A stretch of DNA of 64,000 nucleotides from Candidatus Promineofilum glycogenicum (GTDB taxonomy: Bacteria; Chloroflexota; Anaerolineae; Promineifilales; Promineifilaceae), in NCBI GenBank assembly GCA_016707605.1, contig JADJHJ010000026.1:62001-126000 (forward strand). The letters run 5' to 3'. The position numbers and the translations under genes are program-made. Positions within the stretch are counted from its first letter, which is position 1, and each line of letters opens with the position of its first letter. The notes under the pieces were generated by a model that was not told the origin of the DNA, made no database searches, and saw only the letters and a program-made list of their open reading frames with translations. Positions 7,502 through 15,615 of the stretch are shown here, piece by piece.

Positions 7502-8179
7502 ATGAACTCAACCCTCGCCTCCCTTCTCCCGTTCATCATCGGCAGCGCCGTCGTGCCGCTGCAAATCATCGTCGTCACGCTGTTGCTGACCAGCGAGCGG
7601 CGCGGCCCGCTCAAGGCCATCGCCTTTGTGTTGGGTATGACGGTAGCGCGGCTGGCCCAGGGGGTGCTGTTCGGCTGGGTGCTGACCGGCGGCAGCGGCG
7701 ACCCGGCCGATGCCGATAGCTCCAGCGTGGTGAAGGCTACGGTGCTGACAGTGCTGGGCTTGCTGCTGCTCATCACCGCCTACAAGACGTGGGCCAAGGA
7801 GCCGGATCCCGACGCGCCGCCGCCCAAGTGGCTGACGATGCTTGAGAGCATTACGCCGGCGAAGGCGTTGCTGTTTGGCGCGGGGTTCGTCCTCATCGGC
7901 CCCAAACTGTGGGTCTTCATCCTGGGGGCCATCAGCACTATCGGCGAAGCGCAGTTGGGCCAGCCGGCCAGCACATGGATGTTTCTGCTGTTCGTTCTGC
8001 TGGCGCAGTCCTTGCTGCTCGTCCTCATTCTGATTCGGCTGCTCGTGCCCCAGCGGGCCAAGAGCCTGCTCGCTTCCCTGGCCGGCTGGCTGAAGCGCTA
8101 TAACGACCCCATTGTCATCGCCATCTCGCTCATCTTCGGCGCGCTGTTCCTCTATCAGGGAGTCAGCGCTTTCTTCTAG
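7502..8179 (+). CDS. Sap/GAP-like six-helix membrane protein (LysE-like)
   Basis: A 225-residue integral membrane protein with about six hydrophobic helices. A charged cytoplasmic loop (TYKTWAKEPDPDAPPPKWLTMLESITPAKALLFGAGF-like region, middle) matches the Sap/GAP family, distant relatives of LysE exporters that include mycobacterial proteins addressing glycolipids to the surface. The repeat-like halves begin with PFIIGSAVVPLQIIVVTLLL and SITPAKALLFGAGFVLIGPKLWVFI. No operon partner: a palindrome lies on each side. Transport substrate is unknown. Confidence 0.75.
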   Translation: MNSTLASLLPFIIGSAVVPLQIIVVTLLLTSERRGPLKAIAFVLGMTVARLAQGVLFGWVLTGGSGDPADADSSSVVKATVLTVLGLLLLITAYKTWAKEPDPDAPPPKWLTMLESITPAKALLFGAGFVLIGPKLWVFILGAISTIGEAQLGQPASTWMFLLFVLLAQSLLLVLILIRLLVPQRAKSLLASLAGWLKRYNDPIVIAISLIFGALFLYQGVSAFF

Positions 8180-8183
8180 GAAA

Positions 8184-8322
8184 GAAACCACGGATTGGCA
8201 GATTTCGCAGATTTAAGAGAAGATCCGCAAAGGGCAGATTTCAGAGGAAATTCTCTTTCTGTCGCCCATCTGCCTAATCTGCGGACCACTCTTCAATCGG
8301 TGAAATCTGTAATCTGTGGTTT
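8184..8322. repeat. Palindromic element, family A (long form)
   Basis: Outer arms 8184-8215 and 8293-8322 (AAACCACGGATTGG and its imperfect complement AATCTGTGGTTT), with inner related words GCAGATTT and AATCTGC. Its right part encodes the last 16 residues and the TAG stop of the amidohydrolase on the minus strand. Confidence 0.8.
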
Positions 8323-9920
8323 ATCCCCGGCCCATCCACGACCCGCCCCGGCGTGGCCCCGGTGTGCTCGCCGTCGCGCAGCACGGCCACGCCGTTGACC
8401 AGCACGTCGCGCACGCCGGTGGCGTACTGGTGCGGCCGGTCGAAGGTGGCGTGGTCCTGGATCGTCGCCGGGGCGAACACCACCACGTCGGCGTAGTGGC
8501 CGGGCAGGAGACGGCCGCGCCGGTCAAGCCGCAGATTATCGGCCGGCAGCGCCGCCAGCCGCCGCACTGCCTCTTCCAGCGGAATGATTCCATCGTCGCG
8601 GACGTACTGGCCCAGCAGCCGGGCGAAGCTGCCGTAGGCCCGCGGGTGAGGGTTGGAGCGCAGGAAGACGCCCTCCGGGGCCAGCGAGGCCGAGTCGGAG
8701 CAGAAGCTGACCCACGGCAGGCCGATCTGTCGCCGCACGTTCTCTTCGCTCATGGTGAAGTAGACGCAGCCGACGCGGCTGTCGTCTTCGATGACCAGAT
8801 CCATGGCCGTGTCAATCGGGTCGGCCCCGCGCAGGGCGGCGATCTCGGCCAGCGACTTGCCGGTCAGCGGCTTGAGGGCGTCGTTCTTGAAGCTGACGCA
8901 CAGCACCTTGCCGGCGTCGCCCGCCTCGTGGTAGCTGTTCTCCCAATCGGCGCTGGGCAGGGCGATCTCGCGCCGCAGCCGTTCGCGCACGGCCGGGTCG
9001 CGCAGCCGCTCGACCCACGCCCGGTGGCCGCCCTCCTGCACCCAGCCGGGCATCATCGCGTCCAGCCCGGTGGAACTGGCGTGATAGGTGTACATGTCGG
9101 CCGTGACCGGCAGCCCCGCCGCCCGCGCCGCCTCCACCCGCTCGATGACCGTGGCCAGCTTGGGCCAGTTGCCCCGCCCGCTGGCCTTCAGGTGGTAGAT
9201 TTCGCCGCGAATGCCCGCCTGGCGCACGATGGTCAGGAACTCGTCCAGCGCCTCCAGGAACGTCTCCCCCTCGCTGCGCAAATGGGCGGCAAAGAGGCCG
9301 TCGTACTCGGCCGCGGCGCGGGCCAGGGCGATGAGTTCGGCTGTGTCGGCGTAGCTATCGGGGGCGTAGATGAGCGCCGCCGACAGGCCGACCGCGCCCT
9401 CGGCCATCGCCTGCCGCACCAGCGCCTCCATGCGCGCCAGCTCCTCGCCGTTCGGCCGCCGGTCGGCGAAGCCCAGCACGTTGGCCCGCACGCCGCCCGC
9501 GCCGACGAACGAAGCCACGTTGCACGACACGCCGCGCCGGACGAGGTACTCCAGGTATTGGCGCAGCGTCGTCCATTCGATGTCGTAGCGGATGTCGCCC
9601 TGGCGCTCCTTCATGTACGCTTTCAGTTCGTCGTTGAGCGGCCCCATCGACCAGCCCTCGCCCAGAATCTCCAGCGTGACGCCCTGGCGGATGTCGGACT
9701 GCGAGCGGCCGTCGTGGATGAGCGAGGCGTTGGCCCAGCACATCATATTGATGAAGCCGGGCGCGACGGCCAGCCCGCCGGCGTCGATGGTCTGCCGGGC
9801 GCGGCCGTCCACCCGCCCTATCCCGGTGATGGTGTCGCCGCCGATGGCAATGTCGGCCACGTAGGACGGGCCGCCGCTGCCATCATAGATCGTGCCGTTG
9901 CGAATGAGGATGTCGTGCAT
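8274..9920 (-). CDS. N-acyl-D-amino-acid deacylase-like amidohydrolase
   Basis: A 548-residue amidohydrolase-superfamily protein resembling D-aminoacylase. Family landmarks: the N-terminal beta domain (DILIRNGTIYDGSGGPSYVADIAI), the barrel with HLRSE (His of the metal site), IYHLKASG (second His) and FCSDSAS (the catalytic Asp), and a C-terminal GHYADVVVFAP segment. The usual first metal motif PGFIDxHxH is replaced by PGFINMMCWAN, and the NCG Cys loop by LGEGWSMGP. This is a recognised-looking subfamily with only one likely metal site, so true D-aminoacylase activity is uncertain. The C-terminal 16 residues are encoded by a family A palindrome. It stands alone between repeats. Confidence 0.85.
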   Translation of the reverse strand: MHDILIRNGTIYDGSGGPSYVADIAIGGDTITGIGRVDGRARQTIDAGGLAVAPGFINMMCWANASLIHDGRSQSDIRQGVTLEILGEGWSMGPLNDELKAYMKERQGDIRYDIEWTTLRQYLEYLVRRGVSCNVASFVGAGGVRANVLGFADRRPNGEELARMEALVRQAMAEGAVGLSAALIYAPDSYADTAELIALARAAAEYDGLFAAHLRSEGETFLEALDEFLTIVRQAGIRGEIYHLKASGRGNWPKLATVIERVEAARAAGLPVTADMYTYHASSTGLDAMMPGWVQEGGHRAWVERLRDPAVRERLRREIALPSADWENSYHEAGDAGKVLCVSFKNDALKPLTGKSLAEIAALRGADPIDTAMDLVIEDDSRVGCVYFTMSEENVRRQIGLPWVSFCSDSASLAPEGVFLRSNPHPRAYGSFARLLGQYVRDDGIIPLEEAVRRLAALPADNLRLDRRGRLLPGHYADVVVFAPATIQDHATFDRPHQYATGVRDVLVNGVAVLRDGEHTGATPGRVVDGPGINHRLQISPIEEWSAD

Positions 9921-9924
9921 GGGA

Positions 9925-10013
9925 GTTAGTCGTCAGTGGCCAGTGTGCAGTGTGCAGTGTCCAGTGTGCAGTGTCCAGTAAGTCAGTAGGTCAGTAGGTC
10001 AGTGGCGCGGTCT
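9925..10013. repeat. Short tandem repeats, family C
   Basis: Copies of CAGTGTGCAGTGTCCAGT and CAGTAGGTCAGTAGG lie in tandem just upstream of the amidohydrolase start. The following 60 bases hold GTTCGTAGTTCGTAG-type repeats. No gene is visible. Confidence 0.75.
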
Positions 10014-10076
10014 GTCACCCGCCACCGCACCCGCCACCTCCCTCCGAGTTCGTAGCTCGTAGTTCGTAGTTCGTCC

Positions 10077-10702
10077 CTACAGTTCCGGCTCCCAGACCGG
10101 GCCGAGATTGAGAGTAAAACCGGGCAGGACGGGATCGCCGGAAATCGAAGTCGCGTTTTCCAGCGTGGCAACGGGTTCGCCGGGGCGGTAGACGGTGATG
10201 GTGCGCGTCGCCGGGACGAGCAGCCAGCCCAGTTGCGCGCCGTTGGCTATATACTCCTCCATCTTCGCCTGAAGGTCGCGAAGGTAGTCGCTAGGTGAAG
10301 CGACCTCAACGACGAAGTCGGGGCACAGAGGTACGAACCGCTCGCGCTGTTGTGGCGTCAGGTTCGCCAGCCGCTCATGGCGCACCCAGGAAGCGTCTGG
10401 TGAGCGTACGGCTTTATTGGGTAGAACAAACCCGGCTGACGAATCGTAGGCCAGGCCTTCTTTATTGTCCTTAGCCCAATGCCATAGGGGAGCAGCACGC
10501 TTAAGTTACGAGCACCTGTAGCTGATCCTGAGGGGGACATAAACACAATCTCTCCTGCAGCGGTGAGTTCAACGTTGAGATCGGGATTAAGTCCGCAAAG
10601 TTCGTAGAATTCGTCGGGCGTCATGTCAAACAGCGGACGGAAGCGCACGACCAGGTGCGTCACCTGCTGCTCGGTTACCGGAGGGGCAATCGCCTCGACC
10701 AT
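10077..10702 (-). pseudogene. Uma2-family (DUF820) protein, frameshifted
   Basis: Two overlapping frames together make one Uma2 protein. The 5' part (10702 to about 10505) gives MTPDEFYELCGLNPDLNVELTAAGEIVFMSPSGSATGARNL. The 3' part gives LWHWAKDNKEGLAYDSSAGFVLPNKAVRSPDASWVRHERL and then FVPLCPDFVVEVASPSD with the nuclease-like VVEVxSPSD motif. The two join if one base is restored near 10505-10507. Uma2 proteins have a restriction-endonuclease-like fold (PD-(D/E)xK) and unknown biological role, and they are abundant in Cyanobacteria and Chloroflexota. Whether the indel is biological or an assembly error cannot be told; several other genes here show single-base indels. Confidence 0.85.
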
Positions 10703-10742
10703 AGCGCTCTTCCTTGCCGGTCGCGCCGGCGCTAAGAGGAGG

Positions 10743-10813
10743 AAACCACAGATTACGCAGATTTCACAGATTACGCTCTGAGGAATCTGTGAAATCTGCG
10801 TAATCTGTGGTTT
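10743..10813. repeat. Palindromic element, family A
   Basis: Perfect 30-base arms at 10743-10772 and 10784-10813 around an 11-base loop, the cleanest copy of the family in the window. It lies between the Uma2 gene and the ArsR gene. Confidence 0.9.
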
Positions 10814-10838
10814 CTTCTTCTGACATTATAGCATAGGC

Positions 10839-11438
10839 CTAGCTGGCCGGGTCGTTCTCCGGCGTGCGCCAGTAGATGCCGTTCTCGCGGGCCATGTAGC
10901 CGGCGTCGACCAGATAGCGCCGCAGGGTGGCGTAGTCCTCGTTGAAATCTCCCAGCCACTCGCTGAACTCGCGCTCCGTCCAGCGCCGCGCCGGGTCAAT
11001 CTGCCCGGCCAGCCAGCGGATGACGATTTGCTTCTTCTTCTCCTGAGCCGGAATGTGGACGATGCGACCATTCTTGACCCACGCCCGCAGCAGGCGCTCC
11101 TCTTCGTTCAACTCGCTCTTCGGCACCAGCGCCGCCAGATTCGGCCGGGCAAAGATGTCCTTGCTGATGCTCTCCAGCGCCTTGGCGTTAAGCTGGTAGA
11201 TACGCATGTTGCCCTCGGCGCGCACGTCTACCAGCCCCAGTTCCTTCAACTCGGCCAGGTGGTGCGACACTGTCGGCTCCTTTAGATCGAGCAGCTTGGC
11301 CAATTCGCCCACGCTGCGCTCGCCGTTGGCCAGATGACCGATGAGCCGCAGCCGGCTTTCGTTGCTGAACACCTGGAAGAACTGGAGCAGGCGGGTGAAC
11401 TGCTCGTCGCTCATCGCTTCCCGCGCTACGGTCGCCAT
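10839..11438 (-). CDS. ArsR-type regulator with DUF2087 domain
   Basis: A 199-residue protein. Residues ~10-90 form an ArsR winged helix (FFQVFSNESRLRLIGHLANGERSVGELAKLLDLKEPTVSHHLAELKELGLVDVR). The C-terminal DUF2087 domain (KKKQIVIRWLAGQIDPARRWTEREFSEWL...DYATLRRYLVDAGYMAREN.IYW) is a second helical DNA-binding-like module. No metal-sensing Cys pair is seen in the ArsR part, so it does not look like a metal sensor. The start at 11438 has AGAGGTG upstream. Two CTAATTAG palindromes directly upstream are the likely operator, suggesting autoregulation. The regulated pathway is unknown. Confidence 0.88.
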   Translation of the reverse strand: MATVAREAMSDEQFTRLLQFFQVFSNESRLRLIGHLANGERSVGELAKLLDLKEPTVSHHLAELKELGLVDVRAEGNMRIYQLNAKALESISKDIFARPNLAALVPKSELNEEERLLRAWVKNGRIVHIPAQEKKKQIVIRWLAGQIDPARRWTEREFSEWLGDFNEDYATLRRYLVDAGYMARENGIYWRTPENDPAS

Positions 11439-11451
11439 TTCGACACCTCTC

Positions 11452-11474
11452 TAATTAGTTTTCTATCTAATTAG
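11452..11474. promoter_or_regulatory. Candidate operator of the ArsR-DUF2087 regulator
   Basis: Two identical 8-base palindromes CTAATTAG (11452-11459 and 11467-11474), 15 bases centre to centre, lie 14 bases upstream of the regulator's start codon in otherwise GC-rich DNA. Such AT-rich paired palindromes are typical ArsR operators. Confidence 0.6.
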
Positions 11475-11577
11475 AAGTGTATCGAAGTAGGTAGTTGTTG
11501 TCAAGCTGTAGGGGGGTGTTGCCCACGGGAGGCAAAGCCACGGCCGCTAGTGGTCGCTTCGCTCGTTCCGGGCGATA

Positions 11578-12390
11578 ATGGATAGTCAGCTCCGGCCGCC
11601 TCAGCCCACACCCGGCCGCCGGCGACAAAGAGCCTATGACCCCGGACTCGCTTCCCCCAACGAACCGCCCGTCCCCACTGCCGCCGATGCCGCCCGGCTG
11701 GTGACCCACCTGGCCCAGGCTCGGCCCGGCCAGCGCCGCGTCGTCGGGACGCGCGAACTGCCACCGGAAGTTGCCTTGTTGCGGCGCTTCCAGTCGCAGC
11801 GGTTGGCGCGGACGCACGCCGACCTGCTGGCCAGCCCCCGCTTTGGCCCGGCGGCGCAGTTCTTCCTGACCGACGTCTACGGCCCGCGCGACTTCAGCCA
11901 GCGCGACGCCGACATGCAACGCTTCTACGACGGCGTGCGCAAGGTGTTGCCGGAGCGCGCCGTGGCCGTCCTGGCCGACGTGGTCAACCTGTCGGCCCTG
12001 ACCAATGAGCTTGACGACCGTCTGATCCACGCCCTGGTGGACGAACTGGGCGTGACCGACGCCATCACCCTGGAACAGTACGCCGCCGCCTACCGCCTCT
12101 GCGACAACTACGACGAGCGGCGTCATCAACTTCAACTCATCGAAGAGATCGGCCGCGGCATCGACCGCATGATCAAGATCCCGTTCATCGCCATCGCCCT
12201 GCGCCTGGCCCACGCGCCGGCGGTGCTGGCCGGTTGGGGCGAGCTACAGGAGTACCTGGAGCGCGGCTTCTCGGCCTTCAAGCACATGAAGGGCGCCGAC
12301 GACTTCCTGAAGGCCATCATCGGCCGCGAAACGCGCATCCTCGACGCTATTTTCGCTAATGAGGCGGAGCCGTTTGGGAATAGGGGTTAG
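11578..12390 (+). CDS. Conserved protein with FFLxDVYGPRDFxxRD motif, unknown function
   Basis: A 270-residue predominantly helical protein. A Pro/Arg-rich N-terminus (~40 residues) precedes a helix (EVALLRRFQSQRLARTHADLL) and the striking motif AAQFFLTDVYGPRDFSQRDADMQR, which I recognise as recurring in uncharacterised bacterial proteins but cannot tie to a function. Further helices carry LCDNYDERRHQLQLIEEIGRGIDRMIK and GFSAFKHMKGADDFLKAIIGRETRILDAIF. There is no signal peptide or membrane segment. No Shine-Dalgarno precedes ATG 11578; GTG at 11701 is an alternative start. The stop is supplied by a GGGATTAGGG repeat. Confidence 0.7.
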   Translation: MDSQLRPPQPTPGRRRQRAYDPGLASPNEPPVPTAADAARLVTHLAQARPGQRRVVGTRELPPEVALLRRFQSQRLARTHADLLASPRFGPAAQFFLTDVYGPRDFSQRDADMQRFYDGVRKVLPERAVAVLADVVNLSALTNELDDRLIHALVDELGVTDAITLEQYAAAYRLCDNYDERRHQLQLIEEIGRGIDRMIKIPFIAIALRLAHAPAVLAGWGELQEYLERGFSAFKHMKGADDFLKAIIGRETRILDAIFANEAEPFGNRG

Positions 12391-12492
12391 GGATTAGGGA
12401 TTAGGGATTAGGGAAGAGCGAACTGCGACTGACCTACTGACCCACTGACCCACTGACCTACTAACCCACTGACCACCAGTCACTAGTAACTC
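12383..12492. repeat. Mixed short tandem repeats, families D and C
   Basis: Three to four copies of GGGATTA (12383-12413), then CCCACTGACCTACTGA-type units to 12492. The first unit supplies the stop codon of the preceding gene. Confidence 0.8.
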
Positions 12493-12494
12493 CC

Positions 12495-13424
12495 ATGCGC
12501 TTCCTCGTCACCGGCGGAGCCGGCTTCCTCGGCGCGGCGCTGGCCAACCGGCTGGCGGCCGACGGCCATCACGTTCAGGCGCTCGACGACCTGAGCCACG
12601 GCGACGCAGCGCGTCTGTCCGGCCGCGTCGCCTTGGCCCGCGGCGACGTGGACAACGTTCCCCTGCTGTGGTCGTTGCTCCAGGATGTCGATTGCGTCTA
12701 CCATCTGGCGGCGCGCGTCTCCGTGCCCCAATCCATCCTCTACCCGCGCGAATACGCCCGCGTCAACGTCGGCGGCACGGTCAGCCTGATGGAAGCGATG
12801 CGCGACACCGGCGTCGGCCGCGTCGTGCTGGCCTCGTCGGGCGCGGTCTACGGCCGCCAGCCGCGCCAGCCGGTGCGCGAAGACGACCCGCCCCACCCCG
12901 ACAGCCCCTACGCCGTCAGCAAGTGGGCCGCCGAGCAGTACATCCACACCATCGGCGAACTGTGGGGGCTGGAGACGGTCGCCCTGCGCATCTTCAACGC
13001 CTATGGGCCGGGGCAGAACTTGCCCACGTCCCACGCGCCGGTCGTGCCCCGCTTCCTGCAAGCGGCGCTGAGCGGCGGGTCGCTGGTTATCTATGGCGAC
13101 GGGCGGCAGACGCGCGACTACGTCTACGTCGATGACGTCGTGGCCGCGCTGGTGGCCGCGGCCACGGCCAAAGGGATCAACCGCGCCGTCATCAACGTCG
13201 GCAGCGGCCGGGAGACGAGTGTCGCCGAACTGATCACCGCCATCGAGCAGGCCACGGGGCGCGAGGTAAACGTGCTCAACAATCCACAGAAGGCGGGCGG
13301 CGTGGCCCGGTTGGCGGCCGATATTGGGCGGGCGCGGGAGTTGTTGGGGTTCCAGCCGGCCGTTGCCTTGGCGGCTGGCCTACGATTGACGTTGCAGCAG
13401 GACACGCGATTCAGCGCTAGGTGA
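12495..13424 (+). CDS. NAD-dependent nucleotide-sugar epimerase/dehydratase
   Basis: A 309-residue extended short-chain dehydrogenase. The NAD-binding GGAGFLG motif is at residue 7, the acidic residue is in ALDDLSHG, and the catalytic triad includes SSGAVYG and YAVSK (YxxxK). Substrate-side motifs are ALRIFNAYGPGQ and VYVDDVVAAL. It most resembles UDP-glucose 4-epimerase/GalE-like enzymes that act on UDP-sugars for surface polysaccharides. No glycan cluster surrounds it, so the sugar is not defined. Repeats lie just upstream. It is followed by an orphan antitoxin gene. Confidence 0.9.
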   Translation: MRFLVTGGAGFLGAALANRLAADGHHVQALDDLSHGDAARLSGRVALARGDVDNVPLLWSLLQDVDCVYHLAARVSVPQSILYPREYARVNVGGTVSLMEAMRDTGVGRVVLASSGAVYGRQPRQPVREDDPPHPDSPYAVSKWAAEQYIHTIGELWGLETVALRIFNAYGPGQNLPTSHAPVVPRFLQAALSGGSLVIYGDGRQTRDYVYVDDVVAALVAAATAKGINRAVINVGSGRETSVAELITAIEQATGREVNVLNNPQKAGGVARLAADIGRARELLGFQPAVALAAGLRLTLQQDTRFSAR

Positions 13425-13472
13425 TAGCCGCAGTTGTCTCGAAACAGGATTGCTCTAAGCGGGAGGAACGCG

Positions 13473-13694
13473 ATGACCCTGGTAGTCGATATTCAAGAGG
13501 CTGAGACGCATCTATCCGAGCTTATTCACCGGGTGACAAATGGCGAGCAAGTGCTCATTGTGAAGGACGGCCGGCCGGTGGCCCTGCTCAGCGGGCCAGA
13601 GGGTCTGTTACCGAACCGAGTTCCTGGCACGGACATGGGCGCGCTGACGATCCACGACGACTTCGACGCGCCGCTGCCGGAATTTGAGCAGTAA
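13473..13694 (+). CDS. Phd/VapB-like antitoxin without a partner toxin
   Basis: A 73-residue protein with the Phd N-terminal fold (DIQEAETHLSELIHRVTNGEQVLIVKDGRPVALLSG) and a short acidic toxin-binding tail (IHDDFDAPLPEFEQ) typical of antitoxins paired with PIN toxins. The ATG at 13473 follows GGGAGG with six bases spacing; an upstream in-frame start at 13434 lacks one. Downstream, where a VapC gene would normally overlap, there are only 27 bases before the convergent PAP2 gene. It is thus an orphan. Confidence 0.85.
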   Translation: MTLVVDIQEAETHLSELIHRVTNGEQVLIVKDGRPVALLSGPEGLLPNRVPGTDMGALTIHDDFDAPLPEFEQ

Positions 13695-13721
13695 GGATGC
13701 GGTAATGAGATACAGAACTTA

Positions 13722-14714
13722 TCACTGCCACAACGCAATCCGCACTTCCGACTCCGCGTCGGCCTCGGCCAGCCGCAGCTTGACGAACACCCACGGCCCG
13801 AAGTACGTCACCCATAGCAGCAGTAAAAGATAGCGCAGGAAGCGCAGCGGCAGAGCGGCCCACTCCGGCTCGGCCGGCAACACCGCTCGCAGACTCCAAA
13901 TGCCCAGCGCCACGGCAATGCCCAGCGCGTAACGGACGACGCGCTTCCACACCGGCCCATCGGAGCGAAAGCGGATGCGGCTGCTCTCCAGGATCATGCC
14001 CACGCCGAAGCCTAGCAGCCCGGCGACGGTCGCGACGACATCCTCGTGGGCCGTCAACTCGGCCGCCGGCACGAACTCGGCCCAGGGCACGTCCAGATCG
14101 GGCGCGCCCAGCAGAAACAACCCGCCCACGTAAGCGACGGCCAGCGCGGCGGGGATGGTGATCATGATCAGCAGCCGGCGGCCGAGGATGCGCCGGCTGA
14201 ACCGCTCGGCAAACGCCCGCTGCCAGAAGAGGAACACCCCCAGCACCAGCAAGCCAAGCATGAAGCCGACGACAACGTCCTGAATGAAGTGGACGCCCAG
14301 ATAAACACGGCTGAGGGCCATGAGCAGGATGAACACAAACGCCGGCAGCCATACCCAACTGCGCCGCACCCAGGCGGCCAGCAGCAGGTAAACAGCCGTG
14401 GCGTGCTGGGCGTGGCCGCTGGGCAGGCCATAGCTCTCGGCCTCGCGCAGCCGCACGCTGGGATCGAGCCAGAACGGCCGCGGCTGGCGAAAGAGGTTCT
14501 TGGCGATGTTGTTCGTCGCCGCCGACAGCAGAAAGATGTAACCCAGTTGCCGGCCAAGGCGCTTGTCGATTGACCAGTAGACAGCCGGCAAGGCCGCCAG
14601 GTAGAACAACTCTTCGCCCAGCGCGGTGATGGCCGCCATCAGCCCCACTAGCTGCGGGTAGTTCTCCTGTAGCCAGGTCGTAATGGCAAGGCTCAACTGA
14701 TAGAGTTCGTCCAT
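13722..14714 (-). CDS. PAP2-family phosphatase, polytopic membrane protein
   Basis: A 330-residue membrane phosphatase. The three PAP2 motifs are visible: KNLFRQPRP, GLPSGHAQHATA (with the catalytic His) and SRVYLGVHFIQDVVVGF (second His and Asp). About five helices surround the active site, and four further hydrophobic segments extend the C-terminus beyond the usual ~200 residues. Such enzymes dephosphorylate undecaprenyl or phosphatidyl phosphates at the outer face of the membrane. The start at 14714 (MDELYQLS) is preferred over an upstream ATG at 14774, as its N-terminus fits the family and GGGAAGAGGA precedes it. Specificity unknown. Confidence 0.88.
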   Translation of the reverse strand: MDELYQLSLAITTWLQENYPQLVGLMAAITALGEELFYLAALPAVYWSIDKRLGRQLGYIFLLSAATNNIAKNLFRQPRPFWLDPSVRLREAESYGLPSGHAQHATAVYLLLAAWVRRSWVWLPAFVFILLMALSRVYLGVHFIQDVVVGFMLGLLVLGVFLFWQRAFAERFSRRILGRRLLIMITIPAALAVAYVGGLFLLGAPDLDVPWAEFVPAAELTAHEDVVATVAGLLGFGVGMILESSRIRFRSDGPVWKRVVRYALGIAVALGIWSLRAVLPAEPEWAALPLRFLRYLLLLLWVTYFGPWVFVKLRLAEADAESEVRIALWQ

Positions 14715-14795
14715 TCCTCTTCCCGTGAGGTCGTGCCGGGCCGGGCGGCCCAGGCAACTGTCATTGTAGCCCACGTTTTCTCAGACAACAACGTC

Positions 14796-14859
14796 TGTAG
14801 CGCGGGATGGTATCCCGCGTCCGGGCAACTGAAGAGGCGGGTTGCCAACCCGCCCTACA
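14796..14859. repeat. Palindromic element, family H
   Basis: TGTAGCGCGGGATGGTATCC-type arm at 14796-14819 and GGCGGGTTGCCAACCCGCC at 14836-14854 followed by CTACA. It is a relative of the element at 475-530 and fills the divergent gap between the PAP2 gene and the two-component system. Confidence 0.75.
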
Positions 14860-14866
14860 GCGGCGG

Positions 14867-14894
14867 TTGCCTGCGTGGGACAGCCGACTATACT
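14867..14894 (+). promoter_or_regulatory. Promoter of the OmpR-type two-component system
   Basis: TTGCCT (14867-14872), 16 bases, then TATACT (14889-14894), with a second TATACT overlapping at 14894-14899. The response-regulator ATG is 37 bases downstream. Confidence 0.55.
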
Positions 14895-14930
14895 ATACTA
14901 TCTGAGTAAAGTTAGCTGGAGGTTGTGTCA

Positions 14931-15608
14931 ATGTCGTCAACAATTCTGGTTGTGGAAGACGAGGAGCGAATTCGCCAGTTCTTGCAGCGCGGTCTGGGCT
15001 TCGAGGGCTACCGCGTCGAGGCCGCCCCCGACGGGACGACGGCGCTGGAACTCGCTCGCGACAATCCACCCGACCTCGTTCTGCTCGACCTCATGCTGCC
15101 CGGCATCGACGGGCTGGAGGTCTGCCGCCGGCTGCGCGCCGTCAGCGACGTGCCCATCCTGATGCTGACCGCCAAGGAGGCCATTGAGGATCGCGTCGCC
15201 GGGCTGGATGCCGGCGCCGATGACTACCTGGTCAAGCCGTTCGCCTTCGACGAACTCATGGCCCGCGTGCGCGCCCTGCTGCGCCGCGCCCAACCCAACC
15301 TGCCCCAGGTCTATCGCTTCGCCGACCTGGAACTGGACACCGGCACGCGCCAGGGGCGGCGCGGCGGCGTCACCTTCGACCTGACGGCCAAGGAGTACGA
15401 GCTGCTGGAGTTGTTCATGCGCCACCCGCGCCAGGTGCTGACGCGCGACGTCATCTTCGACCGCGTCTGGAACTACGACTTCGGCGGCGAGAGCAACATC
15501 ATCGAGGTCTACGTGCGCTATCTGCGCCAGAAGACCGAACAGGGGGGTATGCTGCGACTGATTCACACCGTGCGGGGAATCGGTTACGTTCTCCGCGAGG
15601 AGTCATAG
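14931..15608 (+). CDS. OmpR/PhoB-family response regulator
   Basis: A 225-residue response regulator. The receiver domain shows the acidic pair in [10 protein letters not shown], phosphoacceptor Asp in [13 protein letters not shown], Thr in MLTAKE and Lys in VKPFAFDEL. The C-terminal winged helix ([15 protein letters not shown]..., [57 protein letters not shown]) is OmpR-type. GGAGG at 14918-14922 sets the ATG at 14931 over a GTG at 14925. The sensor kinase gene begins 7 bases after its stop, so both are one operon. It most resembles MprA-like regulators of envelope stress; the regulon is not visible. Confidence 0.93.
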   Translation: MSSTILVVEDEERIRQFLQRGLGFEGYRVEAAPDGTTALELARDNPPDLVLLDLMLPGIDGLEVCRRLRAVSDVPILMLTAKEAIEDRVAGLDAGADDYLVKPFAFDELMARVRALLRRAQPNLPQVYRFADLELDTGTRQGRRGGVTFDLTAKEYELLELFMRHPRQVLTRDVIFDRVWNYDFGGESNIIEVYVRYLRQKTEQGGMLRLIHTVRGIGYVLREES

Positions 15609-15615
15609 TCGCTCG

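Noticed and set aside
10077..10702. Second selenoprotein or recoding at the Uma2 break
   Set aside because: The break is a frame change, not an in-frame UGA, and one added base restores a perfect Uma2 sequence.
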